Shown one piece after another: positions 1 to 12,300 of a stretch of DNA of 64,000 nucleotides. This DNA is from Mesostigma viride. Lineage: Eukaryota > Streptophyta > Mesostigmatophyceae > Mesostigmatales > Mesostigmataceae. The notes under the pieces are model-generated. The model ran no database searches. It saw only the letters and a list, made by a program, of their open reading frames with translations, and was not told where the DNA came from. The stretch spans positions 866,585-930,584 of the forward strand of contig RPFO01000276.1 of the NCBI GenBank assembly GCA_009746045.1. The letters run 5' to 3'. Both the position numbers and the translations under genes were made by a program. Each line of letters starts with the position of its first letter. Position 1 is the stretch's first letter.

Positions 1-8
1 CTCATGCG

Positions 9-104
9 CTTCATGTTCAAGGTGGTGGGGTGTGGCAGCACAGACATCCGCGCGCGCTTCATGTTCAAGGTGGTGGGGTGTGGCAGCACAGACATCCATG
101 CGAG
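9..104. repeat. 48 bp direct repeat, two copies
   Basis: A block beginning CTTCATGTTCAAGGTGG occurs at 9 and again 48 bases later at 57, continuing through a GTGGCAGCACAGACATCC stretch. The region 1-340 has no recognisable exon. One open stretch with a methionine codon at 159 runs to a GTG-type splice donor near 294, but its low-complexity Gly/Ser/Ala product matches nothing I know. Confidence 0.6.
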
Positions 105-344
105 TGTTTACGTCCGTGGGAGTGATCAGTGTGCAGTCCCACAAACGGATCTCGCACCATGGCTTCCATAGCCAGTGCCACTGGCAGCAGTAGCTGGGGC
201 GGTGGTGGCTACACGAGCGCAACTGCCCCCCACGCGCAGCCACCCGACATGGCTGCTACCGTGACCACCTGCATGGCCACCTCCGCTATGCAGGTGGTCA
301 CCACCCACACACATTCTTGCATGCTGCATCGCTGTCTCCCCAGC

Positions 345-620
345 ACACCGACAGTGCGAACATTGGGGTTGTCTGTGTGCCGTCACCTACAGTGCGAACA
401 TTGGGGTTGTCTGTGTGCCGTCACCGACAGTGCGAACATTGGGGTTGTCTGTGTGCCGTCACCTACAGTGCGAACATTGGGGTTGTCTGTGTGCCGTCAC
501 CGACAGTGCGAACATTGGGGTTGTCTGTGTGCCGTCACCTACAGTGCGAACATTGGGGTTGTCTGTGTGCCGTCACCTACAGTGCGAACATTGGGGTTGT
601 CTGTGTGCCGTTGTTGGCAT
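345..620. repeat. 38 bp minisatellite, about 7 copies
   Basis: A unit containing GTGCGAACATTGGGGTTGTC starts every 38 bases (TGCGAA at 355, 393, 431, 469, 507, 545, 583). Copies differ mainly at a CACCGACAG/CACCTACAG position. It lies upstream of the glycosyltransferase exons, probably in an intron or the 5' flank. Several frames stay open through it only because of the repeat. Confidence 0.9.
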
Positions 621-839
621 GAGAGTGCCCTAGCATGTGGCGGCTGGCCGGATGGCGACCCGTGCGCGCGGCCTGCTGTTTGGTTCGCGCCCTGTTGCCA
701 GCATGTATGGGAAGCTTTTGGCACATAGTGAGCAGGGGACGGTTCGCAGAGGGAACCGGGCAGCTGAGAAGTGCTGCTGGATGGGAACTGGGTCGCAGAC
801 ACGAGTGTCCACACGATGCAGGAAAGGATGCCCTTTCAG

Positions 840-986
840 GAAGCAGTGGTGGAGTCAGGGAGGGTGGCGATCCTCTTGCTTCGGAGCCACATGGCTGTTT
901 GGGACGTTCCCGCCTCGGGTCTCATTGTGGCGGGCGACCCATTTGTGCGTGCCATGGCCAGCTGCGCAAACACGTATGAGACGCTG
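840..986 (+). CDS. Possible upstream exon of the glycosyltransferase
   Basis: A 49-codon open stretch lies between a good acceptor (CCCTTTCAG, ending 839) and a GTGCGT donor at 987. Both ends are phase 0, which fits the phase-0 start of the next confident exon at 1183. The product contains GLIVAGDPFVRAM. It does not clearly match the N-terminal domain of MGDG synthases, and the Gly-rich loop expected near the start of that domain was not found in the window. It may be a chance open frame. Confidence 0.25.
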
Positions 987-1182
987 GTGCGTGTGTGGAG
1001 AGCTGAGAGCCGGCTCCTGCGTGTGCGCTGGATGGCGTTTGCACGCGTGTTGAGTGCGTGTGTGTGCGTGTGCCATGCTTGAAGGGCGTGTGCGTGAACA
1101 ATTACGCACACCCCTGCATGGTGTTGTGCGCCCACGCGTGTGCCCCACCCTTGCGCGGGTGCAACGGGCTGTGTTCCCACAG

Positions 1183-4100
1183 GTTGTGCGGCTGCTGCAC
1201 GAGTTCCGCCCGCACGTCATCATCAACACGCACTTCTTGCCTGCCGAGGTGGTCGCGGAGCTGGCCTCACGATACGGCCTGACCACGCCGCAGGTAGGCA
1301 CGCGCATGGTGCCTAGGGGGCTTGCAGCCATGAGCGCACCGTGCGGTGTCCTGCTTGCTGGCCAGCACCCGCGTTTGCCACGTTGCTATTTGCTGTATCC
1401 TTGCCGGCAAGCTGGCTGCCAACGTTTATCCTGCCACGTGCTGCATCCGTGTTGACCCCTGCGTCCTCTCCCTTGCTTCAAGATTCCCACTTGGCATGAG
1501 GCCTAGCCGTCCACCTGGCCCGCCGTTGCTGCTTGCCGGATCTCATTTCCATGGCATGCATGTGGCTAGACCATGCAGGGCGCGGGGGGTCGTGAGAGAC
1601 TGCACTGTGGACAGGGTGGCTGCGTGTCCGTTTCCACTTGCTCAGCATGTGGCTCGGGCCGCGGTCATGCGGGCGGTTTCTTTGCCTGGCCTGCGCGGGC
1701 GTGCCTTTCCAGCCCCACTCTGTCGATGCCCACCTCATTCTTGTGGCCGTGCTTGTGGCGCGCCTGTGTCGTGCTTGTGGCGCGTGTGCCTGGGCGGTCT
1801 CTTCATACTCTTGAATACAAACATCTCACTACTCACCATCCAGTCCAAACGTGCCCATTGTGGCGCCCGTGGTGGCACCCTTGCGTGGTGGCCGGTGCTT
1901 TCCGTGCTCGTGTTGCAGCTGACGGTCATCACGGACTTTGACGTGGCGCGCTCGTGGGTGCACGAGCCAACCAGCCACTACTTCGTTGCACGCGAAGAGG
2001 CCGGCAAAGGTGGGGAGGCGCGATGTGCGACCGTGGCGGAGATGACGTGCATGCCCCCGGTGGTGGAGGGGGAACGCGCGGGTGGTGGTGCGAGCGAGCG
2101 GTGGGCTGGTGTGGGGTGGCCGGCGTGGGATGGGATGATGTGGGGTGGGAGGGGTGGGTAGAAGTGGGGGAAAGTGGGCAGCGGTGGCTGGACCTAGGGT
2201 TTAGGTGGGTTGCTGGGGCTGTGATGGCATATTTGTGTGGCATCCCATGTGACCGTGGCGTTGGGATGGAGCCGCCACGCTTGCTGTGCACCTCGGGGTA
2301 TGCCCGGTTTTCTGGCTATGGTTAATGTGCGCTATATGCTACATGGGGCACGGTATCGACACGGATGTGCACGCAAGGACGATGCATCCGATTTCCTGCA
2401 TGCTCTGCACAAGCCTTACCGTGAGCGTTGTGCCTTGGGGCGGGGATGATTGCCTCACCCACGCATGGAATGCCATGGGTTTCTCAGCACTGCCTGGGCA
2501 ACCCCTGGCTGCCTTGTCATCCGACCCCCGTGATGGCCCCCCTTGTCCCCAGAGATGCCCACCACGTACGCGTGCTGCCTGTACACTCCCCCCATGCCAA
2601 TCCATAGGTGAACAACATTCGTCCGTGACTAACATACACCCCATCTCCTCCCCCCTGTTTATCCATGACCACCACACGACCCCCACCCCCACCCCCCCCC
2701 CCACCCCCCCCCCCCACCCCCCACCCCCCCACCCCCACCCCCCCACCCCACCCCCCTTGCCGCAGTGCTGGAGCACTTTGGTGTGCGCAGCGCTCGCATC
2801 ACGGTGAGTGGCGTGCCCATCATGCCCGACTACGAGGACGTGGCCAAGAAGCGCCGCGCCGCCGTGATGGCTGACTTGGAGCTGGGCGTGCTGCTGGACG
2901 TCCGCGCGGCCGGGGCCAGCCTCACCAGCCCAAGCCGCGAGGACCTCAAGCCAATTGTGGTCATCGAGCCCACGGGGCGTGCGATGAAGGAGGTGGGTGG
3001 GTGGGATGTGAAGGAGGTGGGCAGGTGGGATGGGAAGGTGGGTGGGTGTGATGTGAAGGTGGTGGGTGGGTGTGATGTGAAGGAGGTGGGTGGGTGGGAT
3101 GGGAAGGTGGGTGGGTGGGATGGGAAGGAGGTGGGTGGGTGTGATGTGAAGGTGGGCGGGTGGGATGTGAAGGAGGTGGGTGGGTGTGATGTGAAGGAGG
3201 TGGGTGGGATGTGAAGGGGCCGACACAGGGGTGGGTAGCATTCCTCCATGGGCTTCAGCCCGTGTACTAGCCAGTGCCAGCGGTCAGGGGTGCCACCCAC
3301 CACTGCACTTGAGCAATGAGCGAAACGATGGTGTACGGAGTCCGCTTCTTTGGTTCAAGGTGATGTCGGGTGACGGCGGGATACTCTCATGTGACATATA
3401 TAGCTTTACAAGGCCAAGCAAGTGGTGGCTGGATTCCAAGCTTATCGCTGTAATCAGGGCATGCGATGCGCCACCTTTCTTCGCACTGAGCTGCTTGACT
3501 TTCCACATGGTACTCTACTGGCATCAGCGGCTGCACATATGGGTGGCCGGTAGTGCAGTTGTGTGCTGTGGGCCCAGCAGTTGTCTTAGTGAGTTTTGTA
3601 CCTGGTCCTTTTAGGCCTTGCGTGGGATTGCTTATGAATGACAGGTCACAGACTTCTCTGTTGGTGCCCTCACCCCCCCCATGCCCTTGTCTCCCCCCCA
3701 CCATTACCCCTCTTCCCCCCTCTCTTCCGCCCCTCTTCCCCTCCCCCCCCCCAGGTGCTCAAGCACACGCTGGAGACGCACCACCCGCTGGAGGTAGTCG
3801 CGCTCGTTGGCAGCACCGCACAGTCGAGGGGGGATCTTGCCGGCCTGCGTGTGCCCCTTCAGCATACACTGCACCTGCGCGCGGCCACCAAGCGATTGCC
3901 CGAGCTGCTGCGCATCGCAAGCCTCTACGTGGGGAAGCCAAGTAAGCAGACACACGCAGGTTGCTTGGAAAGCAACACAAGGATGCCTTTGGGCCCGCCC
4001 ATGATCGTTGTGCCTGGTGGATATAATTGTGTCAGCTGCGTTTGCGGATGGTGTTCGGAGCGCCCGAGTAGGCGGTTTTGGCTTTGGGCAGTGACCTCAT

Positions 4101-5239
4101 GGGCGGGGTGGGAGGGGGGGTGTTATGGCATGGTGGGTTTGTGCCCGCCATGTTGTCAACTGAGCGCATGTTGTCGCATGCCTGCTCAGACCTATCGTGG
4201 GTAACCGGCCCTGAACAGCCTGCAGAATGCATGGTTTTGTCGCCTGCGGTAGTGTGCAGGCCTCACTCCCCCAAACCCTTCGGCCGCCGTCCCGGCAACC
4301 CTGTCTCCTGCCTCCCCCCTTTACGCCCCTTTATGGCCCACGTCACCACCCTGGCCAGGCACGCTGTCGGTGGCGGAGTGCCTTGCGCTGGGCACGCCGA
4401 TGGCGCTGGTGGAGCCGTGCGCGGGGCAGGAGGCGCGCAACGGGGACATGCTGCTCATGGCCGGTGCCGCCATCCGCGTGCACGAGCCCTGCCTGCTGCC
4501 CTTCAGCGTGGACGCGCTGCTGGAGAACGGGGGTGGGCGCCTGCGGGAGCTGAGAGAGCGGTGCCGCCTGATGGGCCGCCCGCGTGCGAGCGCCATCATC
4601 GCCGCACACGCGCTGGCACTCAGCAGCCTGCCGCTGCCGCGCCGCCGCTCCTCGCAGCTACCGCTGGACGTGCTGCAGCCGCCGCGCGAGTCGAACCGCT
4701 CCCTTGTGCTCTCCCCACCACGCACGCCGCGGTCGGGCGACGGCGACGCGGACGGCAGCAGTCGGCGCAGCGGCCGCATGGACCCCGTGCGCACCAAGGC
4801 GGCGGCGGTGGCCGAGCCCCAGATGGCCTCCCCGCAATTCCGCGTGCCCACCGCGTCGCGGCACCAGCCAAAGAGGACAGCGGGCGCCGCCGCGGATGGT
4901 CCAGGCGCTCCAGGCATGCTCATGGGGAATGGCGAGCACGGCCTGAGCCCTGGCCTGCGCATGCACGGCGGCGCAGGCTCGGGGCTGGTCTTCCCTGTGC
5001 TCCCCTCGCTCTTCGTGTCATCACCGCTTCGGGACACAACCATCTCCACTTCGCCGCTCACGATGGTGGAGGGGAACTCATTCGACGACCCCACATGCGT
5101 CTCGCCCAGCGACATGACAGCGGACTTCACACACAACGCGACGCTGTGCGAGCTACTGGAGGGCATGCCGCTTGCTGGACCGGGCGCCAGTGGCAGGGGG
5201 AGCATGCCGCTGAACGACAACCTGTTCACATACCGCTAG
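1183..5239 (+). CDS. Family-28 glycosyltransferase, MGDG synthase-like (3' exons)
   Basis: Probably transfers a sugar to diacylglycerol, as chloroplast MGDG synthases and bacterial processive diacylglycerol glycosyltransferases do. Exons deduced: 1183-1293, 1919-2009, 2766-2992, 3755-3941, 4359-5239; phases agree at every junction. Exon 1 gives RPHVIINTHFLPAEV, matching the family's 'PDvvxsTHf' strand. Exon 2 gives LTVITDFDVARSWVHEP and then HYFVAREEA, matching the 'vTDf...W.hp..d.yfv' block. Exon 3 has VSGVPIMPDY, exon 4 the weakened UDP-sugar domain, and exon 5 STLSVAECLALGTP followed by a GQEARNG loop, the counterpart of 'PGTisEal.rGlP...GQE..N'. The usual Gly in PGT is Ser here. About 190 residues of Ser/Pro/Gly-rich sequence follow the catalytic domain, which is unusual for the family. 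The 5' exons are missing or unrecognised. The family call is firm; substrate and exact enzyme name are inference. Confidence 0.75.
2668..2757 (+). repeat. C-rich tract ending at a 3' splice site
   Basis: About 90 bases of almost pure CCCCCAC repeats run into the acceptor CTTGCCGCAG at 2756-2765. The same intron begins at 2010 with GTGGGGAGG and stays G-rich (GGTGG, GGGGTGGGAGGGGTGG) to about 2184, so its two ends are complementary in composition. Confidence 0.85.
2993..3213 (+). repeat. G-rich minisatellite starting at a 5' splice site
   Basis: Degenerate copies of GATGTGAAGGAGGTGGGTGG (roughly 20-24 bp) start directly at the donor GTGGGT after exon 3 of the glycosyltransferase. The intron ends at 3754 in a pyrimidine tract (3667-3752, CCCCCCCATG, CTCTTCCCC), repeating the G-rich start and C-rich end of the previous intron. 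Confidence 0.85.
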
Positions 5240-5245
5240 CATTAT

Positions 5246-5251
5246 AATAAA
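5246..5251 (+). terminator. Poly(A) signal of the glycosyltransferase gene
   Basis: AATAAA lies 7 bases after the TAG stop codon at 5237-5239. This is close for a canonical signal, so the true cleavage site may lie further on. The stretch 5252-5664 shows no gene or repeat that I recognise. Confidence 0.4.
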
Positions 5252-5664
5252 GGATTCAGCAGCGCACCGTCTGTACAAAAGGCCCTGGTGGTACTAACAC
5301 TGCCAGCTTTTGACGTTTTGGGGAAAGTCAGCTGCATTGCATGCCACAGTAAAGACTTTTATGCCGCAGTAAAGCCTTGTCCTCTCAGGTCTATTTGGCA
5401 CTCACCTACCAACTGCATGCGTGATGGCCTGCACAAACCAGATCCGGATAGATGTTCTCTGGCCACGCATGCAAAGCAGAGTACTCGTCCAACCGATGGA
5501 CCGCCCGCCTGCTCCAGTATCTTGCTTGTGCAGCCTCTGCATACTGGGCCTCAACTTTTGACAAGTTTGATGGTTGCATGGCCAACCCTACACTGTCTGG
5601 GAAAATAAGGGCCAGGCAGCTTCGCAATCGTTTCCTTCTGGCAAGTCCTGGCCCTGTTTATTTC

Positions 5665-6000
5665 TTAATTAATTAATTAATAGACACGTGACTGCGTCAC
5701 GTGAGCATAAGTCCTCAGTGGGAGGGGAACATGGGATGGAATGGATGGTATAAGCTATCTAGGTCCTAGTTACAGGGGTGTGGGCACCGCAGCCCGAATC
5801 GCTATGAATGCCATACTTGGTCACACGCGGAGCCCCCACAGGCTTGGGGGTGGTCTCCTTCATCACTACTTGCCATAGATCTATCCTTGCGCACCATCTG
5901 CCTCCATATTAGAGACAAACCAGGAGGCTGCCCGGGGGTGAGCCCGTCACGTCTAGTGTAGCACATGTCCATGCCGAGTCTATCACGAAAAGTCCACGGT
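5665..6000 (-). mobile_element. 5'-truncated LINE 3' end
   Basis: This stretch is the reverse complement of the 3' end of the LINE at 54,763-55,103. Shared parts include the CACGTGACTGCGTCACGTG palindrome, the region next to it, and the TTAATTAATTAATTAAT tail, here at 5666-5682. On the minus strand it encodes the same C-terminal peptide (WTFRDRLGMDMCYTRRDG). Identity ends near 6000, as expected for 5' truncation during target-primed reverse transcription. Confidence 0.8.
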
Positions 6001-6062
6001 TTATTTCTTGGTTGCTGCCTAAGGATGTCCATGCTCCTGTTTTCTCCCCACGGGCCCCGCGG

Positions 6063-6195
6063 CCCATTGGTAAAATGCAGGGTAGAAGTCCGCAGGTGCA
6101 GGTTATTGCCCCTGAGGATAGCCGCTACACTACCGCCTCGTCTGCCATTGGCAGATGAGGACGGCTCAGATGAGGATTATATCCCCCTCTATTGA
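6063..6195 (+). mobile_element. ACTT-tailed retroelement, 5' part
   Basis: The sequence from GCGGCCCATTGG through GGTAGAAGTCCGCAGGTG to the GATGAGGATTATATCCCC end closely matches 54,415-54,541, the 5' half of an insertion with defined ends there. The 3' half with the ACTT tail is absent here. Nothing in it looks coding. Confidence 0.6.
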
Positions 6196-6287
6196 CGATA
6201 TAACAGCGGACAAGATAACGGCAGGCTCGAGCTACCATGGTCCGGATTCTCCCGATTTCTGGCCGGCCTGCGCTGGTTGTCTCCTTG

Positions 6288-6412
6288 ATACTCTGATTTG
6301 GCACGCCGCAAAGGTGAAAACCATTTGCGTTCAGTGCCGGTCCGCGGAAAACGCGGAAAAACGCGATCTGCAAATGAATCCAGGCCGGAATCGAACTGGG
6401 GACCTCTCGCGT
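6288..6412. mobile_element. Fragment of tRNA-like repeat family
   Basis: This matches 26,409-26,533 almost base for base: CTGATTTGGCACGCCGCAAA, then a CCGCGGAAAACGCGG block, then GCCGGAATCGAACTGGGGAC. The last part is the reverse complement of a tRNA T-arm and variable region (B-box-like GTTCGATTCC). No complete cloverleaf can be drawn, so this is not called a tRNA gene. Confidence 0.6.
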
Positions 6413-6454
6413 ATTCGGACATGTATGAAATGAATAAATTGTTTGGACGATTGC

Positions 6455-6705
6455 AAATTGATTGATTGAAGAATGAGATACCATTAATAATTGAAAAATG
6501 TAAAACCTCATTGTGAATTTGTACTTCAAACTTTCACATGCATGCCCCAAATTGTGCATTTGTGCAGGTTTTAATTATGAGAAGTAGCATTTCTCTACAA
6601 ATATTGAGAAATTTAGGGGCACTTGGGGTTGTTGGCCATGTTCATTCATGATAAAATGGACTTTTTATGCTGTAAAATCATATTCCACTAGTCCAAAACG
6701 CTGCT
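6455..6705 (+). repeat. Left flanking repeat of the satellite array
   Basis: This diverged direct copy of 18,068-18,300 shares AATGAGATACCATT, ACTTTCACATGCATGCC, a GTGxATTTGTGC block, AATTTAGGGGCACTT and CATTCATGAT in the same order and spacing. The pair brackets the 11.3 kb array. The stretch 6713-6767 also shares GGAGCAGTAGATGTTGGGGA with 26,103-26,130. Confidence 0.65.
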
Positions 6706-9286
6706 TTCATGACGTCAAAAGTACCAGCAATGGCCCTAGGTTGGAGCAGTAGATGTTGGGGACGCCCGTATGTACATGGTTGGCATTTATGTAATTAATG
6801 ATGAGGATTCAGGCTCCATTGGTGTCATCATTGCCCGTGTATGTACATGGTTGGCATTTATGTATGTAATTAATGATGAGGATTCAGGCTCCATTGGTGT
6901 CATCATGGCTGGCCTACGTATGTACATGGATGTCAAAGAAAAAAAAATGATGAGGATTCAGGCTCCCATGGTGTCATCATGGCCCGTCTACGTACATGGA
7001 TGTCAAGGAATAGTAAATGATGAGGATTCAGGCTCCCATGGTGTCAGATGTCATGGCCTGTCTACGTACATGGATGGCATGTATGTAATTAATGATGAGA
7101 ATTCAGGCTCCATTGGTGTCATCATGGCTGGCCTACGTATGTACATGGATGTCAAAGAAAAAAAAATGATGAGGATTCAGGCTCCCATGGTGTCATCATG
7201 GCCCGTCTACGTACATGGATGTCAAGGAATAGTAAATGATGAGGATTCAGGCTCCCATGGTGTCATCATGGCCTGTCTACGTACATGGATGGCATGTATG
7301 TATTTAATGATGAGGATTCAGGCTCCCATGGTGTCATCATGGCTGGCCTACGTACATGGATGTCTCAGAAAAAAAATGATGAGGATTCAGGCTCCCATGG
7401 TGTCATCATGGCTGGCCTACGTACATGGATGTCAAAGAAAAAAAAATGATGAGGATTCAGGCTCCCGTGGTGTCATTATGGCCCGTCTACGTGTTGTTGG
7501 CATGTATGAAATTAATGATGAGGATTCAGGCTCCCATAGTGTCATCATGGCTGGCCTACGTACATGGTTGGCATTTATGTAATTAATGATGAGGATTCAG
7601 GCTCCCATGGTGTCATCATTGCCCGTGTATGTACATGGTTGGCATTTATGTAATTAATGATGAGGATTCAGGCTCCATTGGTGTCATCATGGCCCGTCTA
7701 CGTACATGGACCGTGGCATTTATGTATTTAATGATGAGGATTCAGGCTCCCATGGGGTCATTGATGATCATGGCATTTATGTATGTAATTAATGATGAGG
7801 ATTCAGGCTCCATTGGTGTCATCATGGCTGGCCTACGTACATGGATGTCAAGGAATAGTAAATGATGAGGATTCAGGCTCCCATGGTGTCATCATGGCCC
7901 GTCTACGTACATGGATGTCAAGGAATAGTAAATGATGAGGATTCAGGCTCCCATGGGGTCATCATGGCTTGTCTACGTACATGGTTGGCATTTATGTAAT
8001 TAACGAGGAGGATTCAGGCTCCATTGGTGTCATCATGGCTGGCCTACGTACATGGATGTCAAGGAATAGTAAATGATGAGGATTCAGGCTCCCATGGTGT
8101 CATCATGGCTTGTCTACGTACATGGTTGGCATTTATGTAATTAATGAGGAGGATTCAGGCTCCCATGGTGTCATCATGGCCCGTCTACGTACATGGATGG
8201 CATTTATGTAATTAATGATGAGGATTCAGGCTCCCATGGGGTCATCATGGCTTGTCTACGTACATGGTTGGCATTTATGTAATTAATGAGGAGGATTCAG
8301 GCTCCCATGGTGTCTCCATGGCTGGCCTACGTACATGGATGTCAAGGAATAGTAAATGATGAGGATTCAGGCTCCCATGGTGTCATCATGGCCTGTCTAC
8401 GTACATGGATGGCATGTATGTAATTAATGATGAGGATTCAGGCTCCCATGGTGTCATCATGGCTTGTCTACGTACATGGATGGCATGTATGTAATTAATG
8501 ATGAGGATTCAGGCTCCATTGGTGTCATCATGGCTGGCCTACGTATGTACATGGATGTCAAAGAAAAAAAAAATGATGAGGATTCAGGCTCCCATGGTGT
8601 CATCATTGCCCGTGTATGTACATGGTTGGCATTTATGTAATTAATGATGAGGATTCAGGCTCCATTGGTGTCATCATTGCCCGTGTATGTACATGGTTGG
8701 CATTTATGTATGTAATTAATGATGAGGATTCAGGCTCCATTGGTGTCATCATGGCTGGCCTACGTATGTACATGGATGTCAAAGAAAAAAAAATGATGAG
8801 GATTCAGGCTCCCATGGTGTCATCATGGCCCGTCTACGTACATGGTTGGCATTTATGTAATTAATGAAGAGGATTCAGGCTCCCATGGTGTCATCATGGC
8901 CCGTCTACGTACATGGATGTCCGAAGGAATAGTAAATGATGAGGATTCAGGCTCCCATGGGGTCATCATGGCTTGTCTACGTACATGGTTGGCATTTATG
9001 TAATTAACGAGGAGGATTCAGGCTCCATTGGTGTCATCATGGCTGGCCTACGTACATGGATGTCAAGGAATAGTAAATGATGAGGATTCAGGCTCCCATG
9101 GTGTCATCATGGCTTGTCTACGTACATGGTTGGCATTTATGTAATTAATGAGGAGGATTCAGGCTCCCATGGTGTCTCCATGGCTGGCCTACGTACATGG
9201 ATGGCATTTATGTATTTAATGATGAGGATTCAGGCTCCCATGGTGTCATCATGGCTTGTCTACCTACATGGTTGGCATTTATGTAA

Positions 9287-9324
9287 CCTGAATCCTCTCA
9301 TTAAGAAAATGAAGAGGATTCAGG
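9287..9324. repeat. Inverted partial satellite unit forming a hairpin
   Basis: CCTGAATCCTCT followed by CATTAAGAAAATGA and then AGAGGATTCAGG makes a 12 bp perfect stem extended by CATT/AATG. It is a piece of the satellite unit in inverted orientation next to a normal unit. An identical structure sits at 10,868-10,905, exactly 1,581 bases on. Confidence 0.8.
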
Positions 9325-12300
9325 CTCCATTGGTGTCATCATGGCTGGCCTACGTACATGGATGTCAAGGAATAGTAAATGATGAGGATTCAGGCTCCCA
9401 TGGTGTCATCATGGCCCGTCTACGTACATGGTTGGCATTTATGTAATTAACGAGGAGGATTCAGGCTCCATTGGTGTCATCATGGCTGGCCTACGTACAT
9501 GGATGTCAAGGAATAGTAAATGATGAGGATTCAGGCTCCCATGGTGTCATCATGGCTTGTCTACGTACATGGTTGGCATTTATGTAATTAATGAGGAGGA
9601 TTCAGGCTCCCATGGTGTCATCATGGCCCGTCTACGTACATGGATGGCATTTATGTAATTAATGATGAGGATTCAGGCTCCCATGGGGTCATCATGGCTT
9701 GTCTACGTACATGGTTGGCATTTATGTAATTAATGAGGAGGATTCAGGCTCCCATGGTGTCTCCATGGCTGGCCTACGTACATGGATGTCAAGGAATAGT
9801 AAATGATGAGGATTCAGGCTCCCATGGTGTCATCATGGCCTGTCTACGTACATGGATGGCATGTATGTAATTAATGATGAGGATTCAGGCTCCCATGGTG
9901 TCATCATGGCTTGTCTACGTACATGGATGGCATGTATGTAATTAATGATGAGGATTCAGGCTCCATTGGTGTCATCATGGCTGGCCTACGTATGTACATG
10001 GATGTCAAAGAAAAAAAAAATGATGAGGATTCAGGCTCCCATGGTGTCATCATTGCCCGTGTATGTACATGGTTGGCATTTATGTAATTAATGATGAGGA
10101 TTCAGGCTCCATTGGTGTCATCATTGCCCGTGTATGTACATGGTTGGCATTTATGTAATTAATGATGAGGATTCAGGCTCCATTGGTGTCATCATTGCCC
10201 GTGTATGTACATGGTTGGCATTTATGTATGTAATTAATGATGAGGATTCAGGCTCCCATGGTGTCATCATGGCCCGTCTACGTACATGGATGTCAAAGAA
10301 AAAAAAATGATGAGGATTCAGGCTCCCATGGTGTCATCATGGCTGGCCTACGTACATGGATGTTTCATAAAAAAAATGATGAGGATTCAGGCTCCCATGG
10401 TGTCATCATGGCCCGTCTACGTACATGGTTGGCATTTATGTAATTAATGAAGAGGATTCAGGCTCCCATGGTGTCATCATGGCCCGTCTACGTACATGGA
10501 TGTCAAGGAATAGTAAATGATGAGGATTCAGGCTCCCATGGGGTCATCATGGCTTGTCTACGTACATGGTTGGCATTTATGTAATTAACGAGGAGGATTC
10601 AGGCTCCATTGGTGTCATCATGGCTGGCCTACGTACATGGATGTCAAGGAATAGTAAATGATGAGGATTCAGGCTCCCATGGTGTCATCATGGCTTGTCT
10701 ACGTACATGGTTGGCATTTATGTAATTAATGAGGAGGATTCAGGCTCCCATGGTGTCTCCATGGCTGGCCTACGTACATGGATGGCATTTATGTATTTAA
10801 TGATGAGGATTCAGGCTCCCATGGTGTCATCATGGCTTGTCTACCTACATGGTTGGCATTTATGTAACCTGAATCCTCTCATTAAGAAAATGAAGAGGAT
10901 TCAGGCTCCATTGGTGTCATCATGGCTGGCCTACGTACATGGATGTCAAGGAATAGTAAATGATGAGGATTCAGGCTCCCATGGTGTCATCATGGCCCGT
11001 CTACGTACATGGATGTCAAGGAATAGTAAATGATGAGGATTCAGGCTCCCATGGGGTCATCATGGCTTGTCTACGTACATGGTTGGCATTTATGTAATTA
11101 ACGAGGAGGATTCAGGCTCCATTGGTGTCATCATGGCTGGCCTACGTACATGGATGTCAAGGAATAGTAAATGATGAGGATTCAGGCTCCCATGGTGTCA
11201 TCATGGCTTGTCTACGTACATGGTTGGCATTTATGTAATTAATGAGGAGGATTCAGGCTCCCATGGTGTCATCATGGCCCGTCTACGTACATGGATGGCA
11301 TTTATGTAATTAATGATGAGGATTCAGGCTCCCATGGGGTCATCATGGCTTGTCTACGTACATGGTTGGCATTTATGTAATTAATGAGGAGGATTCAGGC
11401 TCCCATGGTGTCTCCATGGCTGGCCTACGTACATGGATGTCAAGGAATAGTAAATGATGAGGATTCAGGCTCCCATGGTGTCATCATGGCCTGTCTACGT
11501 ACATGGATGGCATGTATGTAATTAATGATGAGGATTCAGGCTCCCATGGTGTCATCATGGCTTGTCTACGTACATGGATGGCATGTATGTAATTAATGAT
11601 GAGGATTCAGGCTCCATTGGTGTCATCATGGCTGGCCTACGTATGTACATGGATGTCAAAGAAAAAAAAAATGATGAGGATTCAGGCTCCCATGGTGTCA
11701 TCATTGCCCGTGTATGTACATGGTTGGCATTTATGTAATTAATGATGAGGATTCAGGCTCCATTGGTGTCATCATTGCCCGTGTATGTACATGGTTGGCA
11801 TTTATGTATGTAATTAATGATGAGGATTCAGGCTCCATTGGTGTCATCATGGCTGGCCTACGTATGTACATGGATGTCAAAGAAAAAAAATGATGAGGAT
11901 TCAGGCTCCCATGGTGTCATCATGGCCCGTCTACGTACATGGATGTCAAGGAATAGTAAATGATGAGGATTCAGGCTCCCATGGTGTCAGATGTCATGGC
12001 CTGTCTACGTACATGGATGGCATGTATGTAATTAATGATGAGAATTCAGGCTCCATTGGTGTCATCATGGCTGGCCTACGTATGTACATGGATGTCAAAG
12101 AAAAAAAAATGATGAGGATTCAGGCTCCCATGGTGTCATCATGGCCCGTCTACGTACATGGATGTCAAGGAATAGTAAATGATGAGGATTCAGGCTCCCA
12201 TGGTGTCATCATGGCCTGTCTACGTACATGGATGGCATGTATGTATTTAATGATGAGGATTCAGGCTCCCATGGTGTCATCATGGCTGGCCTACGTACAT

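Noticed and set aside
6370-6412. tRNA gene on the minus strand
   Set aside because: Only the T-arm and variable-loop part is recognisable. The T-stem has mismatches, and no D-arm, anticodon arm or matching acceptor strand can be drawn here or at 26,500 or 52,975.
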